DNA of 64,000 nt, from assembly GCF_028747645.1 (NCBI RefSeq), contig NZ_CP118100.1:682001-746000 (forward strand), read 5' to 3'. Positions 18,156 to 26,063 of the stretch are shown piece after piece; position 1 is the first letter of the stretch; each line of letters opens with the position of its first letter. A program made the position numbers and the translations under genes. The notes beneath the pieces are model-generated. The model was not told the DNA's origin. It was given only the letters and a program-made list of their open reading frames with translations, and made no database searches. Origin of the DNA: Microbacterium esteraromaticum. GTDB taxonomy: Bacteria > Actinomycetota > Actinomycetes > Actinomycetales > Microbacteriaceae.

Positions 18156-20300
18156 TCACGGCTGGTCTTTCAGAGGGAGTTCGGCCGGAGCCGGAGCGCT
18201 CAGGAAACGATAGCGCAGGTGACCGTCGACGGCGCCAAATGCCCACCCGATATCCCTGGCTGCAGAGAAGCGCGTCGACGGTTTGATCAAACGCCATCCG
18301 CTGCTGAGCGAGCGAGCGAGATCCCTCAACGACCCTTTAAGACTGATCGGAGCGAGCTCACCGTGGGCGCTGTGACGAACCCAGAGTAGTATCCGAGTCC
18401 GGTTTGAATGAAAGCGCTGTCTTGCCGCATCTCGAGCGCGGTCGCGTTGATGGTAGTCAAGCATCGCTTCCTGGACCCCGTGAAGCGTGTATCCCGCTTG
18501 CTGCAGACGCCAGCAGAAATCAACCTCCTCGTGCCCGCGCATGAAGGTCTCGTCGAACCCGCCCACCGAGATGGCTGCTGCTCGCCGGACGCCCATGCAT
18601 CCGCCGAGCACATACGGCAGGTAGCCCAGCACAGTTCGCGCGGCTGGTGCGTGATCTTGCTCACGTTCGAGCGCGCTGTGTCCACTAACCACGCTGGAGA
18701 TGGCGCGGCCGCCGACCACATCTGCGCTGTCCAGTGCAGCGATGAGGTGCTGCGCCCAGTCGCCTCGGACTTCATCATCCGCATCGCAGATCAGAATCTT
18801 GTCGCATCTCGCATGGAGGATTCCTACGTTGCGTGCATGACTAACGCCGGCGCGATCTCCCGAATCAACGACACGCAATGAAGCGAACGCCTCGCGGTGC
18901 AATCGGGCGACTCTACGAGTCTGATCGACAGAACCATTGTCCGAGACGATCACCTCGAGGTGTGCGGCCTCTGATTGGCGTGCGAGTGCCTCTAGTGCTC
19001 GTCCCAAGGTGGCTTCACCGTTTCGCACCGGAATCACGACTGAGGCAACAAGGTCAATATCTGGAACATCGGAAGATGGTGAGGAGTTGGGGCCATAGAC
19101 ACGAGCGACACTGCGCTTGAATGAACGCAAGCTGTATTTCTCCTGAGCCCAACGGCGACCGGCTTCGGCAGTGCGTACCGAGGGTTCTGATTTCTGTAGT
19201 GCTTGAACGAGACGCGCTGAGAACTCCGCGGGGTCGTCGGTCGAGGACGGGGTGAAGTCCGCGTCGCCGATGCCTTCGGCGCCAACGGAAGTCGTCACCA
19301 GTGGTATCCCTCTAACCAGTGCGTCTAGAACCTTGAATTTGATGCCTGCTCCAAGCCGAAGCGGGGCCGCCACAACCGTGGTCTGGTCGTACAAGCCATC
19401 GATATCAGCGACGAAGCCCCGTACATCGACTCCCTGAAATGTCGAGAGCAGCTTGCGTTGGGATTCGCTCACTTTCCCGGCCACGACGAGCCGAGCATGC
19501 GGAACTGCTGCTCGAACTGCAGGCCACACCTGGGAGACAAGCCAGCGCACACCATCCCAGTTCTCAGGTCTTGAGAGTGGCCCGACGACGGTAACGGCCG
19601 GGAGGCCTTCAGGTTGTCGGCGCTCCGCAGGCGCCGAGATCGGCGGATCGATGACTGTGACGCGAGCGCGGTTGGGTAACAGGCGACGGTCCTTCTCGCT
19701 GAAGACCACGACGGTGTCGGCCTTCGGGAGAGAGAACCGCTCGATGGCGCGAGCGTGGGATACGCCACAGAGCAGGCGAACCCGTCCACGGAGCGACCGT
19801 GTTGCTCGGAGTCGACGGCCGAGTGCTTGGCTGGGGACATCGTGGGGGGTCGCAACCACGTGAGCATTAGGTGCGCTGCGCCTGATTCTCCGCGCGAGCG
19901 AGGTCATCCCTGGCCACTGAAGATCCACGATCTCCGCCTGCGCAAGCATGGAAACAATGTCGGGATCCCGAAGAGCCGCTTTGAGGAACCCTGCGGGGGG
20001 CGTGGTCGGGAGCGTTCTGTGGACGAACGCGCCGAGCCTGGCGCGGATTCTAGTGGGGTGGTCGCTGGCAACAGGGATCAGCCGGTGTCGACCAACCCCA
20101 GGCGTCGTCGAGGCGCGGCGGTTCATCGGCGCATCGGGGGCGACCACGAAGACGTCATCGCCGAGCTCTTTTGCGAGTTGGTTCAAATACTTGACGCCTG
20201 CGTTGTCGGGCTCGGGATCCGGAAGATGCAACGAGATGCAGACCACGCGAGGACTTGTGCGGTCGCCCTGGCGTAAAGGCGCGGCATAGCGCGAGTTCAT
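18156..20300 (-). CDS. two-domain GT4-GT2 glycosyltransferase fusion
   Basis: A 714-residue protein with two catalytic domains. Residues of about 14-420 form a GT-B enzyme: VVCISLHLPDPEPDNAGVKYL at the start, VVGPLSRPENWDGVRWLV opening the donor domain, and PLRLGAGIKFKVLDAL, the donor motif of the GT4 subgroup without E-x7-E. About 430-700 is a GT2 domain: ASVVIPVRNGEATL, SDNGSVD, CDADDE and GGFDETFMRGHEEVDF. One protein may thus add two successive sugars. ATG 20300 is chosen because the upstream frame (to GTG 20594) has a non-coding look; ATG 20345 with AAGG upstream is an alternative. A second fusion with the same order is at 45748-47733. GC is relatively low. Confidence 0.8.
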   Translation of the reverse strand: MNSRYAAPLRQGDRTSPRVVCISLHLPDPEPDNAGVKYLNQLAKELGDDVFVVAPDAPMNRRASTTPGVGRHRLIPVASDHPTRIRARLGAFVHRTLPTTPPAGFLKAALRDPDIVSMLAQAEIVDLQWPGMTSLARRIRRSAPNAHVVATPHDVPSQALGRRLRATRSLRGRVRLLCGVSHARAIERFSLPKADTVVVFSEKDRRLLPNRARVTVIDPPISAPAERRQPEGLPAVTVVGPLSRPENWDGVRWLVSQVWPAVRAAVPHARLVVAGKVSESQRKLLSTFQGVDVRGFVADIDGLYDQTTVVAAPLRLGAGIKFKVLDALVRGIPLVTTSVGAEGIGDADFTPSSTDDPAEFSARLVQALQKSEPSVRTAEAGRRWAQEKYSLRSFKRSVARVYGPNSSPSSDVPDIDLVASVVIPVRNGEATLGRALEALARQSEAAHLEVIVSDNGSVDQTRRVARLHREAFASLRVVDSGDRAGVSHARNVGILHARCDKILICDADDEVRGDWAQHLIAALDSADVVGGRAISSVVSGHSALEREQDHAPAARTVLGYLPYVLGGCMGVRRAAAISVGGFDETFMRGHEEVDFCWRLQQAGYTLHGVQEAMLDYHQRDRARDAARQRFHSNRTRILLWVRHSAHGELAPISLKGSLRDLARSLSSGWRLIKPSTRFSAARDIGWAFGAVDGHLRYRFLSAPAPAELPLKDQP

Positions 20301-20740
20301 TGCAGCCCATTTCCCCCAGCGCTTGCGGCTGTAGTCCATCCCCATGCAAAGACCTTGCATGTCTTCGCCCATGGGCATCCTATCGCGCACTGTCGACGCT
20401 GCCGCTCGAGGTTCCAGCAGAGGCCCGAGGGGTGCGCTCCGGTCAGATGGCCTGCAGCTGAGGACCGTCTCGTTCCACGCGAAACGAGAGGCGCCGCGCA
20501 TGCGGTTGTGCGTGGGGGCACGTGAACGCATGAGAAGGCGAACCCGCCGGATGTCGGTGTCACAAGCAAAGTCAAAAGTACGTTTTCTATTCACTGTCTA
20601 TTAATAACCAGTGCATTGTCTATGCGTGGTCGCTACTGTGATCGCTGACGGGCGCCGAGCCTGTCAGCACACGGCGGCCGGTCCGGCCTGCCGTGCCATC
20701 GAGGCGCCGCTTTGCGGCGTCGACACGAAAGGCAAGACAT
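20301..20740. promoter_or_regulatory. divergent intergenic region, AT-rich, with promoter elements and hairpins
   Basis: The 440 bases separate the minus-strand GT fusion from the plus-strand exported protein. The part from about 20570 to 20640 is strikingly AT-rich for this genome. Read on the minus strand it contains two copies of TAGACARTG about 19 bases apart. On the plus strand TACTGT (20634-20639) could be a -10 box. Hairpins: TCTCGTT/AACGAGA (20468-20489), and CGCCGC-TTT-GCGGCG (20705-20719) placed just upstream of the exported protein's ribosome binding site. No convincing gene is present. Confidence 0.45.
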
Positions 20741-22405
20741 ATGGTTGACAAGTCTGGTGATCACACCGAAGCGCGCACAGGACTCTCTCGCCGCAGCGTC
20801 ATGAAGGGGGCTGCCTGGACGGTGCCCGCGCTGATGGTCGCGACAGCATCGCCCGCCTACGCACTGAGCTGCGTCGAAGGGCAATGGAACGCCGTCGGGC
20901 GCGGCAAGCTGCTCAGTGGTGGGCTGTTCAACGTGAACCTCGACACCCTGGCGTCGGTTAACGGCACGATCGCCTCGGCGCCCGCAGCGGTGACCGAAAC
21001 CGGGTTCGTGCACGGCCCCGGCGCGGGGGGAGACCCCGACACGTACGCCAACCCGCTCAGCATCACCGCGCTGGGAGCGATCACCGTCAACGCGACCGGT
21101 CTGACGACCACCGTGTCGCAACTGCTCGGACTCATCGCGAGCGCGCCTGACGGCACCGGGCTGCTCAACCAGTTTGGGTATGCGCAGGGCAACGGGCTGT
21201 CGAAGGGCGCCTCGGGCTACGTCGCAGACAACGGCACTGTGCGCATCGCGCCCGCCGGTGGATACCCGCAGGTGGCCAGCCTCGACCTCAAGCAACTCCT
21301 CACCCCGCTGCTGGGCTCTGCCACCACAGGGTTTCTGGCGAACGTCGCCAACCTGAACCTCGACGTCGGGGCGATCGTCGGGCGCAGCATCTTCGAGCAG
21401 ATGTGCAACACTGCCGTCACCCCCGACGGGTACGCGCTCACCCGCGAATACCTGGTCGCCTACCTGCGGGTGGCGCTGACCTCACCGCTCATCGGCAACG
21501 TCGTTACCGCTGTCGCAGACCTGGTGCCCAACCTTGTGGTCGACACCGACGCCGTGTGGGACATCCTGCGTGCGGTGCCACTGCTCGGCGACGTACTTGC
21601 TGCGCTGGCTGGCGAAGTGCTCACCGTGCAGGTCACGGCCGACGCCGGCGATCTCGTCACCGCGCTCACCGCAGCCCCCGTGCCCGACGGAGCTGACCAG
21701 CCGATCAGCCTCGCGCTCGGCGATGGCACCGCCATCATCGACCTGTACAAGCTGCTGGGTGGTGCCTTCCCCGGTGGGTGGTCGGCGATGGCCAACTCGC
21801 TTCCGGCCAACTCGATCCTGTTCGTCGACTACCCCCTGCCCACCGATGCGCTGGCGACATTCATCGCCGACCTGCAGCAGACGATCATCGACCGCATCGA
21901 AGATCACGTCAGCATCAAGATCAGCGTCGGCAACACCGACGGGCTGCTGGCAACGGGCATCCTCATCGAGGGAACCCTGCGACAGTTCCTCGACGGAACA
22001 GCCACGGCGATGATCAAACTGCTCGGCATCCCGCTCAACCTTGGCGCGGCACTCGGCCCGCTGCTCGCCAGCCTCGGTGATCTCGTCAGGGGCACCATCT
22101 TCGCCGCTGGGGGAGTGGTGGCGCTGGCGCTCACCGCCGTCAACGATCTGCTCGCGGCACTGTTCGATGCGCTCAAGAACGTGCTCAACCTCACGCTGAA
22201 CGTGCAGAACAAACCTGAGCACAACAACGCCCCCGCCATCGCCAACCACCGCACGCCCTGGCCGTCGCGCTGGACGACCGGCCCGCAGGCACTGCAGGTC
22301 GGCCGGTACGACGTGGCCGCGCTCGGAGTGAGCGCGGTCGGACTGCTCGACGTACTCGACCTGTACCTGGCCCGAGGCAGCGTCGGCCCGCACATCGGCC
22401 GGTAA
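20741..22405 (+). CDS. large exported protein with Tat-type signal (choice-of-anchor-like)
   Basis: A 554-residue secreted protein. Its N-terminus has twin Arg at 17-18 (LSRRSVMKG), a hydrophobic core AAWTVPALMVATA and a likely cleavage after SPAYA (41). The mature part is rich in Ala, Gly, Leu, Val, Asn and Thr with repeated segments of similar kind (LGLIASAPDG, LLTPLLGSATTGFL, PLLGDVLAALAG), and lacks catalytic motifs. It resembles actinobacterial exported proteins annotated as choice-of-anchor G family, but I am not certain. ATG 20741 follows AAAGG (20729-20733); the earlier in-frame start at 20693 lacks a signal peptide context. Monocistronic: own 5' region, strong terminator behind it. 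It shares the K-x2-AW-x-VPA signal style with the proteins at 41927 and 62276. A role in envelope or polymer attachment is inference. Confidence 0.75.
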   Translation: MVDKSGDHTEARTGLSRRSVMKGAAWTVPALMVATASPAYALSCVEGQWNAVGRGKLLSGGLFNVNLDTLASVNGTIASAPAAVTETGFVHGPGAGGDPDTYANPLSITALGAITVNATGLTTTVSQLLGLIASAPDGTGLLNQFGYAQGNGLSKGASGYVADNGTVRIAPAGGYPQVASLDLKQLLTPLLGSATTGFLANVANLNLDVGAIVGRSIFEQMCNTAVTPDGYALTREYLVAYLRVALTSPLIGNVVTAVADLVPNLVVDTDAVWDILRAVPLLGDVLAALAGEVLTVQVTADAGDLVTALTAAPVPDGADQPISLALGDGTAIIDLYKLLGGAFPGGWSAMANSLPANSILFVDYPLPTDALATFIADLQQTIIDRIEDHVSIKISVGNTDGLLATGILIEGTLRQFLDGTATAMIKLLGIPLNLGAALGPLLASLGDLVRGTIFAAGGVVALALTAVNDLLAALFDALKNVLNLTLNVQNKPEHNNAPAIANHRTPWPSRWTTGPQALQVGRYDVAALGVSAVGLLDVLDLYLARGSVGPHIGR

Positions 22406-22410
22406 TCGCA

Positions 22411-22452
22411 GAGTGGCGGTTGCATAGCACTCCCGCTTTGCAACCGCCACTC
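22411..22452 (+). terminator. strong hairpin terminator after the exported protein
   Basis: A perfect 14-bp stem (22411-22424 with 22439-22452) and a 14-base loop, starting six bases after the stop. No U-tract, as is common in actinobacteria. Its right arm overlaps the -35 box of rplM. Confidence 0.8.
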
Positions 22453-22466
22453 CGGTGGCGTACGCT
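22438..22466 (+). promoter_or_regulatory. rplM-rpsI promoter
   Basis: TTGCAA at 22438-22443 and TACGCT at 22461-22466 with exactly 17 bases between them fit a sigma-70 type promoter. The start point would fall near 22473, leaving a leader of about 140 bases before rplM. The -35 box lies inside the preceding terminator. Confidence 0.65.
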
Positions 22467-22538
22467 AACCCTTTGGTGCCTGGCATCCGACTCGCTCGGG
22501 TGGCGGGTACGACGAACGTGAGCCCTCCACTGGCGCGT

Positions 22539-22576
22539 GTTTCGCTGAGGCGAAACCCACCCCGGAGTGGGATTCA
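22539..22576 (+). promoter_or_regulatory. hairpins in the rplM leader (possible ribosomal-protein autoregulation)
   Basis: GTTTCGC (22539-22545) pairs with GCGAAAC (22550-22556) around TGAG, followed directly by a CCCAC/GTGGG stem. L13 leaders with autoregulatory structure are known in other bacteria; whether this is one is inference. Confidence 0.4.
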
Positions 22577-22614
22577 CGAACCTCTCCGTTCGAATCTATG
22601 AAAGCAGCACTATC

Positions 22615-23061
22615 GTGACGCGCACTTACACCCCGAAGGCCGGGCAGGTCCAGCGTGACTGGATCGTCATCGACGCCACCGACGTCGTTCTCGGCCGCCT
22701 GGCTTCGCACGCAGCAGCAATCCTGCGTGGCAAGCACAAGCCGACCTTCGCTCCCCACGTTGACACCGGCGACTTCGTCGTCATCGTCAACGCCGACAAG
22801 GTCGCCCTCACGGGTCAGAAGCTCCAGAAGAAGATGGCTTACCGTCACTCGGGTTACCCGGGCGGCCTGAAGTCTGTCTCGTACGCCGAGCTGCTCGAGA
22901 AGAACCCGGTTCGTGCCGTGGAGAAGGCCGTCCGCGGCATGCTCCCGAAGAACACCCTGGGCCGTGAGCAGCTGTCGAAGCTGAAGGTGTACGCCGGTGC
23001 CGAGCACCCGCACGCCGCTCAGCAGCCCACGCCGTACACTCTCGACCAGGTCGCCCAGTAA
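22615..23061 (+). CDS. rplM: 50S ribosomal protein L13
   Basis: A 148-residue L13, the usual length. It starts TRTYTPKAG and contains [39 protein letters not shown] and [11 protein letters not shown], all strongly conserved. The GTG at 22615 is chosen because the Microbacteriaceae N-terminus begins there; the in-frame ATG at 22567 would add 15 unsupported residues. It is a structural component of the large ribosomal subunit needed early in 23S assembly. rpsI follows 26 bases later in the standard rplM-rpsI operon. Codon use is strongly optimised compared with the surrounding polysaccharide genes. Confidence 0.98.
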   Translation: MTRTYTPKAGQVQRDWIVIDATDVVLGRLASHAAAILRGKHKPTFAPHVDTGDFVVIVNADKVALTGQKLQKKMAYRHSGYPGGLKSVSYAELLEKNPVRAVEKAVRGMLPKNTLGREQLSKLKVYAGAEHPHAAQQPTPYTLDQVAQ

Positions 23062-23087
23062 GCGCCGTAAAGACTAAGGACATACTC

Positions 23088-23573
23088 GTGGCTGACATCC
23101 AGGAAACCACTGACTTCCCGCAGAACTTCTCCACCTCGACCCCTGAGGCCGAGACGGTGGAGTCGGCTCCTCGCCCCGTTCTCTCGGTTCCCGGCGCTGC
23201 CGTGGGCCGTCGCAAGCAGGCCATCGCCCGCGTGCGCCTGGTTCCCGGCTCGGGCACCATCACGGTCAACGGCCGTACGCTCGAGGACTACTTCCCGAAC
23301 AAGCTGCACCAGCAGCTGATCAACGACCCGTTCACGGTGCTGAACCTCACGGGTGCGTACGACGTCATCGCACGCATCTCGGGTGGCGGCGACTCGGGCC
23401 AGGCCGGCGCTCTGCGTCTCGGCATCGCTCGCGCGCTGAACAACATCGACGCCGAGAACAACCGCCCGACCCTTAAGAAGGCCGGCTTCCTCTCGCGCGA
23501 CGCTCGCGTCATCGAGCGCAAGAAGGCCGGCCTCAAGAAGGCCCGCAAGGCTCCTCAGTACTCGAAGCGCTGA
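23088..23573 (+). CDS. rpsI: 30S ribosomal protein S9
   Basis: A 161-residue S9 with a 40-residue acidic N-terminal extension usual in actinobacteria ([12 protein letters not shown]), then [16 protein letters not shown], the core [11 protein letters not shown], and the basic C-terminal tail ending KAPQYSKR, which reaches the decoding site. GTG 23088 with AAGGA at 23076-23080. It is co-transcribed with rplM and followed 17 bases later by glmM, an order found in many Actinobacteria. Confidence 0.98.
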   Translation: MADIQETTDFPQNFSTSTPEAETVESAPRPVLSVPGAAVGRRKQAIARVRLVPGSGTITVNGRTLEDYFPNKLHQQLINDPFTVLNLTGAYDVIARISGGGDSGQAGALRLGIARALNNIDAENNRPTLKKAGFLSRDARVIERKKAGLKKARKAPQYSKR

Positions 23574-23590
23574 TCCGCTCAGTTCCTTCC

Positions 23591-24949
23591 ATGGCACTGT
23601 TCGGTACAGATGGCGTGCGGGGGCTGGCCAACGGCCCCCTCACCGCCGAACTCGCGCTCACCCTGGCCCAGGCGACTGCTGTCGTCCTGGGCCAGGGCCG
23701 TATCGCCGAGGCGCGTCGCGCCGCCGGCAAGCGGCTCACCGCTGTGGTCGCTCGCGACCCGCGGATCTCCGGTCACTTCCTCAGCGCCGCCGTCGAGGCG
23801 GGGCTCGCCTCGTCGGGCGTGGATGTGCTGGATGCTGGCACCCTGCCGACCCCGGCAGCGGCCTTTCTGATCTCTGACATCGACGCCGACTTCGGTGTGA
23901 TGATCTCGGCCTCGCACAACCCGGCGCCGGATAACGGCATCAAGATCTTCGCCCGCGGCGGAGTGAAGCTGCCCGACGAGGTCGAACAGCGCATCGAAGC
24001 CGCCATGAGCGGCCCGAAGCTGCAGCCCACCGGTGCCAACGTCGGCCGCGTCAGCCGCTTCTCCGACGCCGAAGACCGCTACGTGATGCACCTGCTGGCG
24101 TCGCTGCCGCATCGTCTCGACGGCCTGCACGTCGTGCTCGACTGCGCCAACGGAGCGGCATCCGGGGCATCCCCCGAGGTGTTCAGCAACGCCGGAGCGA
24201 AGGTCACCGTGATCGGTGCCGACCCCGATGGTCTCAACATCAACGACGGTGTCGGATCGACCCACCTCGACAAACTGGCCGCCGAGGTCGTGCGCGTCGG
24301 CGCCGATGTGGGCATCGCCCACGATGGCGACGCCGACCGGTGCCTCGCTGTCGACGCAGAGGGGAACATCGTCGACGGCGATCAGATCATGGCGATCCTG
24401 GCGGTCGCGATGAAGAGCCGCGGCAAGCTCGTCGAAGACACGCTGGTGGCGACGGTGATGAGCAACCTCGGGCTGCACATCGCCATGCGCGAGAACGGCA
24501 TCACGGTGCGCAAGACCGCTGTCGGTGACCGGTACGTGCTCGAAGACATGAACGCCGGCGGCTACTCGCTCGGCGGCGAGCAGTCGGGTCACGTCATCAT
24601 GAGCGACTTCGCCACAACCGGTGACGGACTGCTCACGGGCCTGCACCTGGTCGCCGAGATGGCGCGTCAGAAGAAGACACTGGCCGAGTTGGCATCGATC
24701 ATGACGGTGTACCCGCAGGTGATGATCAACGTCAAGGATGTCGACAAGGACGCCGTGTCGGATCACCTCGGCGTGCAAGAGGCGGTCAAGTCGGTCGAGG
24801 CCAGCCTCGGCGAGTCGGGCCGCGTGCTGCTGCGTAAGTCGGGCACCGAGCCGCTCGTGCGTGTGATGGTGGAGGCGGCGGATGCTGAAACCGCGAACGC
24901 CCACGCCGCATCACTTGCCGATGTCGTGCGCAAGCACCTGACGCTCTGA
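23591..24949 (+). CDS. glmM: phosphoglucosamine mutase
   Basis: A 452-residue alpha-D-phosphohexomutase converting glucosamine-6-phosphate to glucosamine-1-phosphate, on the route to UDP-GlcNAc for peptidoglycan and for amino sugars of the surface polymer. It has the phosphoserine loop ISASHNP (Ser108), the metal-binding DGDADR motif near residue 245, a GGEQSGH sugar-binding loop, and [12 protein letters not shown] near the C-terminus for phosphate binding. ATG 23591 lies 17 bases after rpsI; there is no clear ribosome binding site. A terminator hairpin follows at 24963-24993, closing the rplM-rpsI-glmM unit. Confidence 0.97.
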   Translation: MALFGTDGVRGLANGPLTAELALTLAQATAVVLGQGRIAEARRAAGKRLTAVVARDPRISGHFLSAAVEAGLASSGVDVLDAGTLPTPAAAFLISDIDADFGVMISASHNPAPDNGIKIFARGGVKLPDEVEQRIEAAMSGPKLQPTGANVGRVSRFSDAEDRYVMHLLASLPHRLDGLHVVLDCANGAASGASPEVFSNAGAKVTVIGADPDGLNINDGVGSTHLDKLAAEVVRVGADVGIAHDGDADRCLAVDAEGNIVDGDQIMAILAVAMKSRGKLVEDTLVATVMSNLGLHIAMRENGITVRKTAVGDRYVLEDMNAGGYSLGGEQSGHVIMSDFATTGDGLLTGLHLVAEMARQKKTLAELASIMTVYPQVMINVKDVDKDAVSDHLGVQEAVKSVEASLGESGRVLLRKSGTEPLVRVMVEAADAETANAHAASLADVVRKHLTL

Positions 24950-24962
24950 GATCACGCGTTGA

Positions 24963-24993
24963 AGAAGGCGGTCACCGTTGGTGGCCGCCTTCT
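24963..24993 (+). terminator. terminator after glmM
   Basis: A 14-bp stem with one G-U wobble, AGAAGGCGGTCACC pairing with GGTGGCCGCCTTCT, around a 3-base loop. It may also serve the convergent VanZ gene that ends at 25014. Confidence 0.75.
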
Positions 24994-25013
24994 GCGTTCC
25001 CCTGCCGGCTCTC

Positions 25014-25487
25014 TTAGCGGTTCACGAACTCCTGCGCCCCAGGCGCTGTCTCTCGCGTGCGTGGCCACCGTCTGACGAAGAGGCGTGCGATCAGGCATCC
25101 GATCGCCGTGCCCAACGTGTTCGCGACAAGGTCTGAGAGCGTTGGATAGCGGCTGGGCAGCACTGTCTGCACGAGTTCGATCGTCGCACTCGCGGCGTAC
25201 CCCACGAGCAACACGACCCAAGCGTTGTTGCGGGGCCACGCGGCCACCAGCAACAACCCGAGCGGTACGAACAGGGCGATGTTCGCCACGAACTCGAACA
25301 GCGTGTACGTCGTCGCCATTGAGACATCAGCGCGGGCGCTGACGAACTGTGCCAGCCGGTAGACGATCCCTGTCACCTTCGATGCCGCCGTCGCCGGCAA
25401 CCAGACGATCAGCATCAACGCGATCGCGTACGGAACGATCATCAGTCGCGCTGCGATCGTGAAGAACGACAAGCGTGGTGCAGGCAT
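25014..25487 (-). CDS. VanZ family membrane protein
   Basis: A 157-residue protein with four to five hydrophobic segments, including a conserved N-block (FEFVANIALFVPLGLLL) and TIELVQTVLPSRYPTLSDLVANTLG, the VanZ-like signature. VanZ of enterococci lowers teicoplanin susceptibility by an unclear mechanism; in actinobacteria the family is widespread and unassigned. ATG 25487 is preferred over 25493 because TACGCT lies 7 bases upstream on the minus strand (25495-25500), as in a leaderless gene. A paralogue of the same length lies just upstream on the same strand, 48 bases away. Confidence 0.82.
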   Translation of the reverse strand: MPAPRLSFFTIAARLMIVPYAIALMLIVWLPATAASKVTGIVYRLAQFVSARADVSMATTYTLFEFVANIALFVPLGLLLVAAWPRNNAWVVLLVGYAASATIELVQTVLPSRYPTLSDLVANTLGTAIGCLIARLFVRRWPRTRETAPGAQEFVNR

Positions 25488-25535
25488 GAGCATGAGCGTA
25501 GGGGAGGGTGCCCGGGAGCGCCCTGTGCAGTCGCG

Positions 25536-26009
25536 TCAGTCTGGGCTGTCTGCGCGTGCCGACGCGCTGCGCGCCGCCGCGACGCACAGGCGCCGAGCGG
25601 CGATGACGACGCCCACGCCGACCGCCGCGCCGGCCGTGTTTGCCAGCACATCGCCGACCGACGCGACGCGCGGCAGTGCCAGCAACTGGACGACCTCGAT
25701 CGTCGCCGAGACCACCGCGACGGCCGTGATCCACTGCCACCACTTCACCCGTGGCCACAGCGCAGCAGCCAAGGCGACGGGGACCGCGAAGAGCAACACA
25801 TTCAGGGCGATCTCGTAATGCTCCAGCGCGACCCAATCGGGCGCTCCAGCGTCACGGCCCGCGTAGAAGAGCCACACGACGAAGCGGTTGAGCGGCCAGC
25901 CGATCGGCAACAGCACGAGGGCTGCCGCGCCCGCGACACAGACGGTAAGCGCGACGAGCAACGGCCCACGGCCGCGGCGCGGCGGTCTATCGGCGTTGCT
26001 GCGTGACAT
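25536..26009 (-). CDS. VanZ family membrane protein (paralogue)
   Basis: A 157-residue VanZ-like protein. The conserved block is YEIALNVLLFAVPVALAAAL followed by ATIEVVQLLALPRVASVGDVLANTAG. It parallels its neighbour at 25014-25487 block for block, so the pair probably arose by duplication. The start ATG 26009 has CAGAAT six bases upstream (minus strand), compatible with a leaderless message. It is divergent from the UDP-glucose dehydrogenase gene with 54 bases between. Function is not known; an envelope role is the only reasonable guess. Confidence 0.82.
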   Translation of the reverse strand: MSRSNADRPPRRGRGPLLVALTVCVAGAAALVLLPIGWPLNRFVVWLFYAGRDAGAPDWVALEHYEIALNVLLFAVPVALAAALWPRVKWWQWITAVAVVSATIEVVQLLALPRVASVGDVLANTAGAAVGVGVVIAARRLCVAAARSASARADSPD

Positions 26010-26050
26010 CTGACCATTCTGCCGCGGACCCGACTGTCGGGCCGCGCAGC

Positions 26051-26056
26051 TACGAT
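26051..26056 (+). promoter_or_regulatory. -10 box of ugd, leaderless spacing
   Basis: TACGAT is followed by 7 bases and the ATG at 26064, with no ribosome binding site between. Confidence 0.55.
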
Positions 26057-26063
26057 CGACCTC

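Noticed and set aside
20301..20594. N-terminal extension of the GT4-GT2 fusion to the GTG at 20594
   Set aside because: Arg/Ser/Met-rich text without the look of a protein domain, no ribosome binding site at the GTG, and the GT-B fold begins after 20300.
23579..24904. 441-residue open frame antisense to glmM
   Set aside because: Arises from GC-rich codon bias on the opposite strand; low-complexity His/Arg/Gly/Val composition, no motifs, and glmM is certain.
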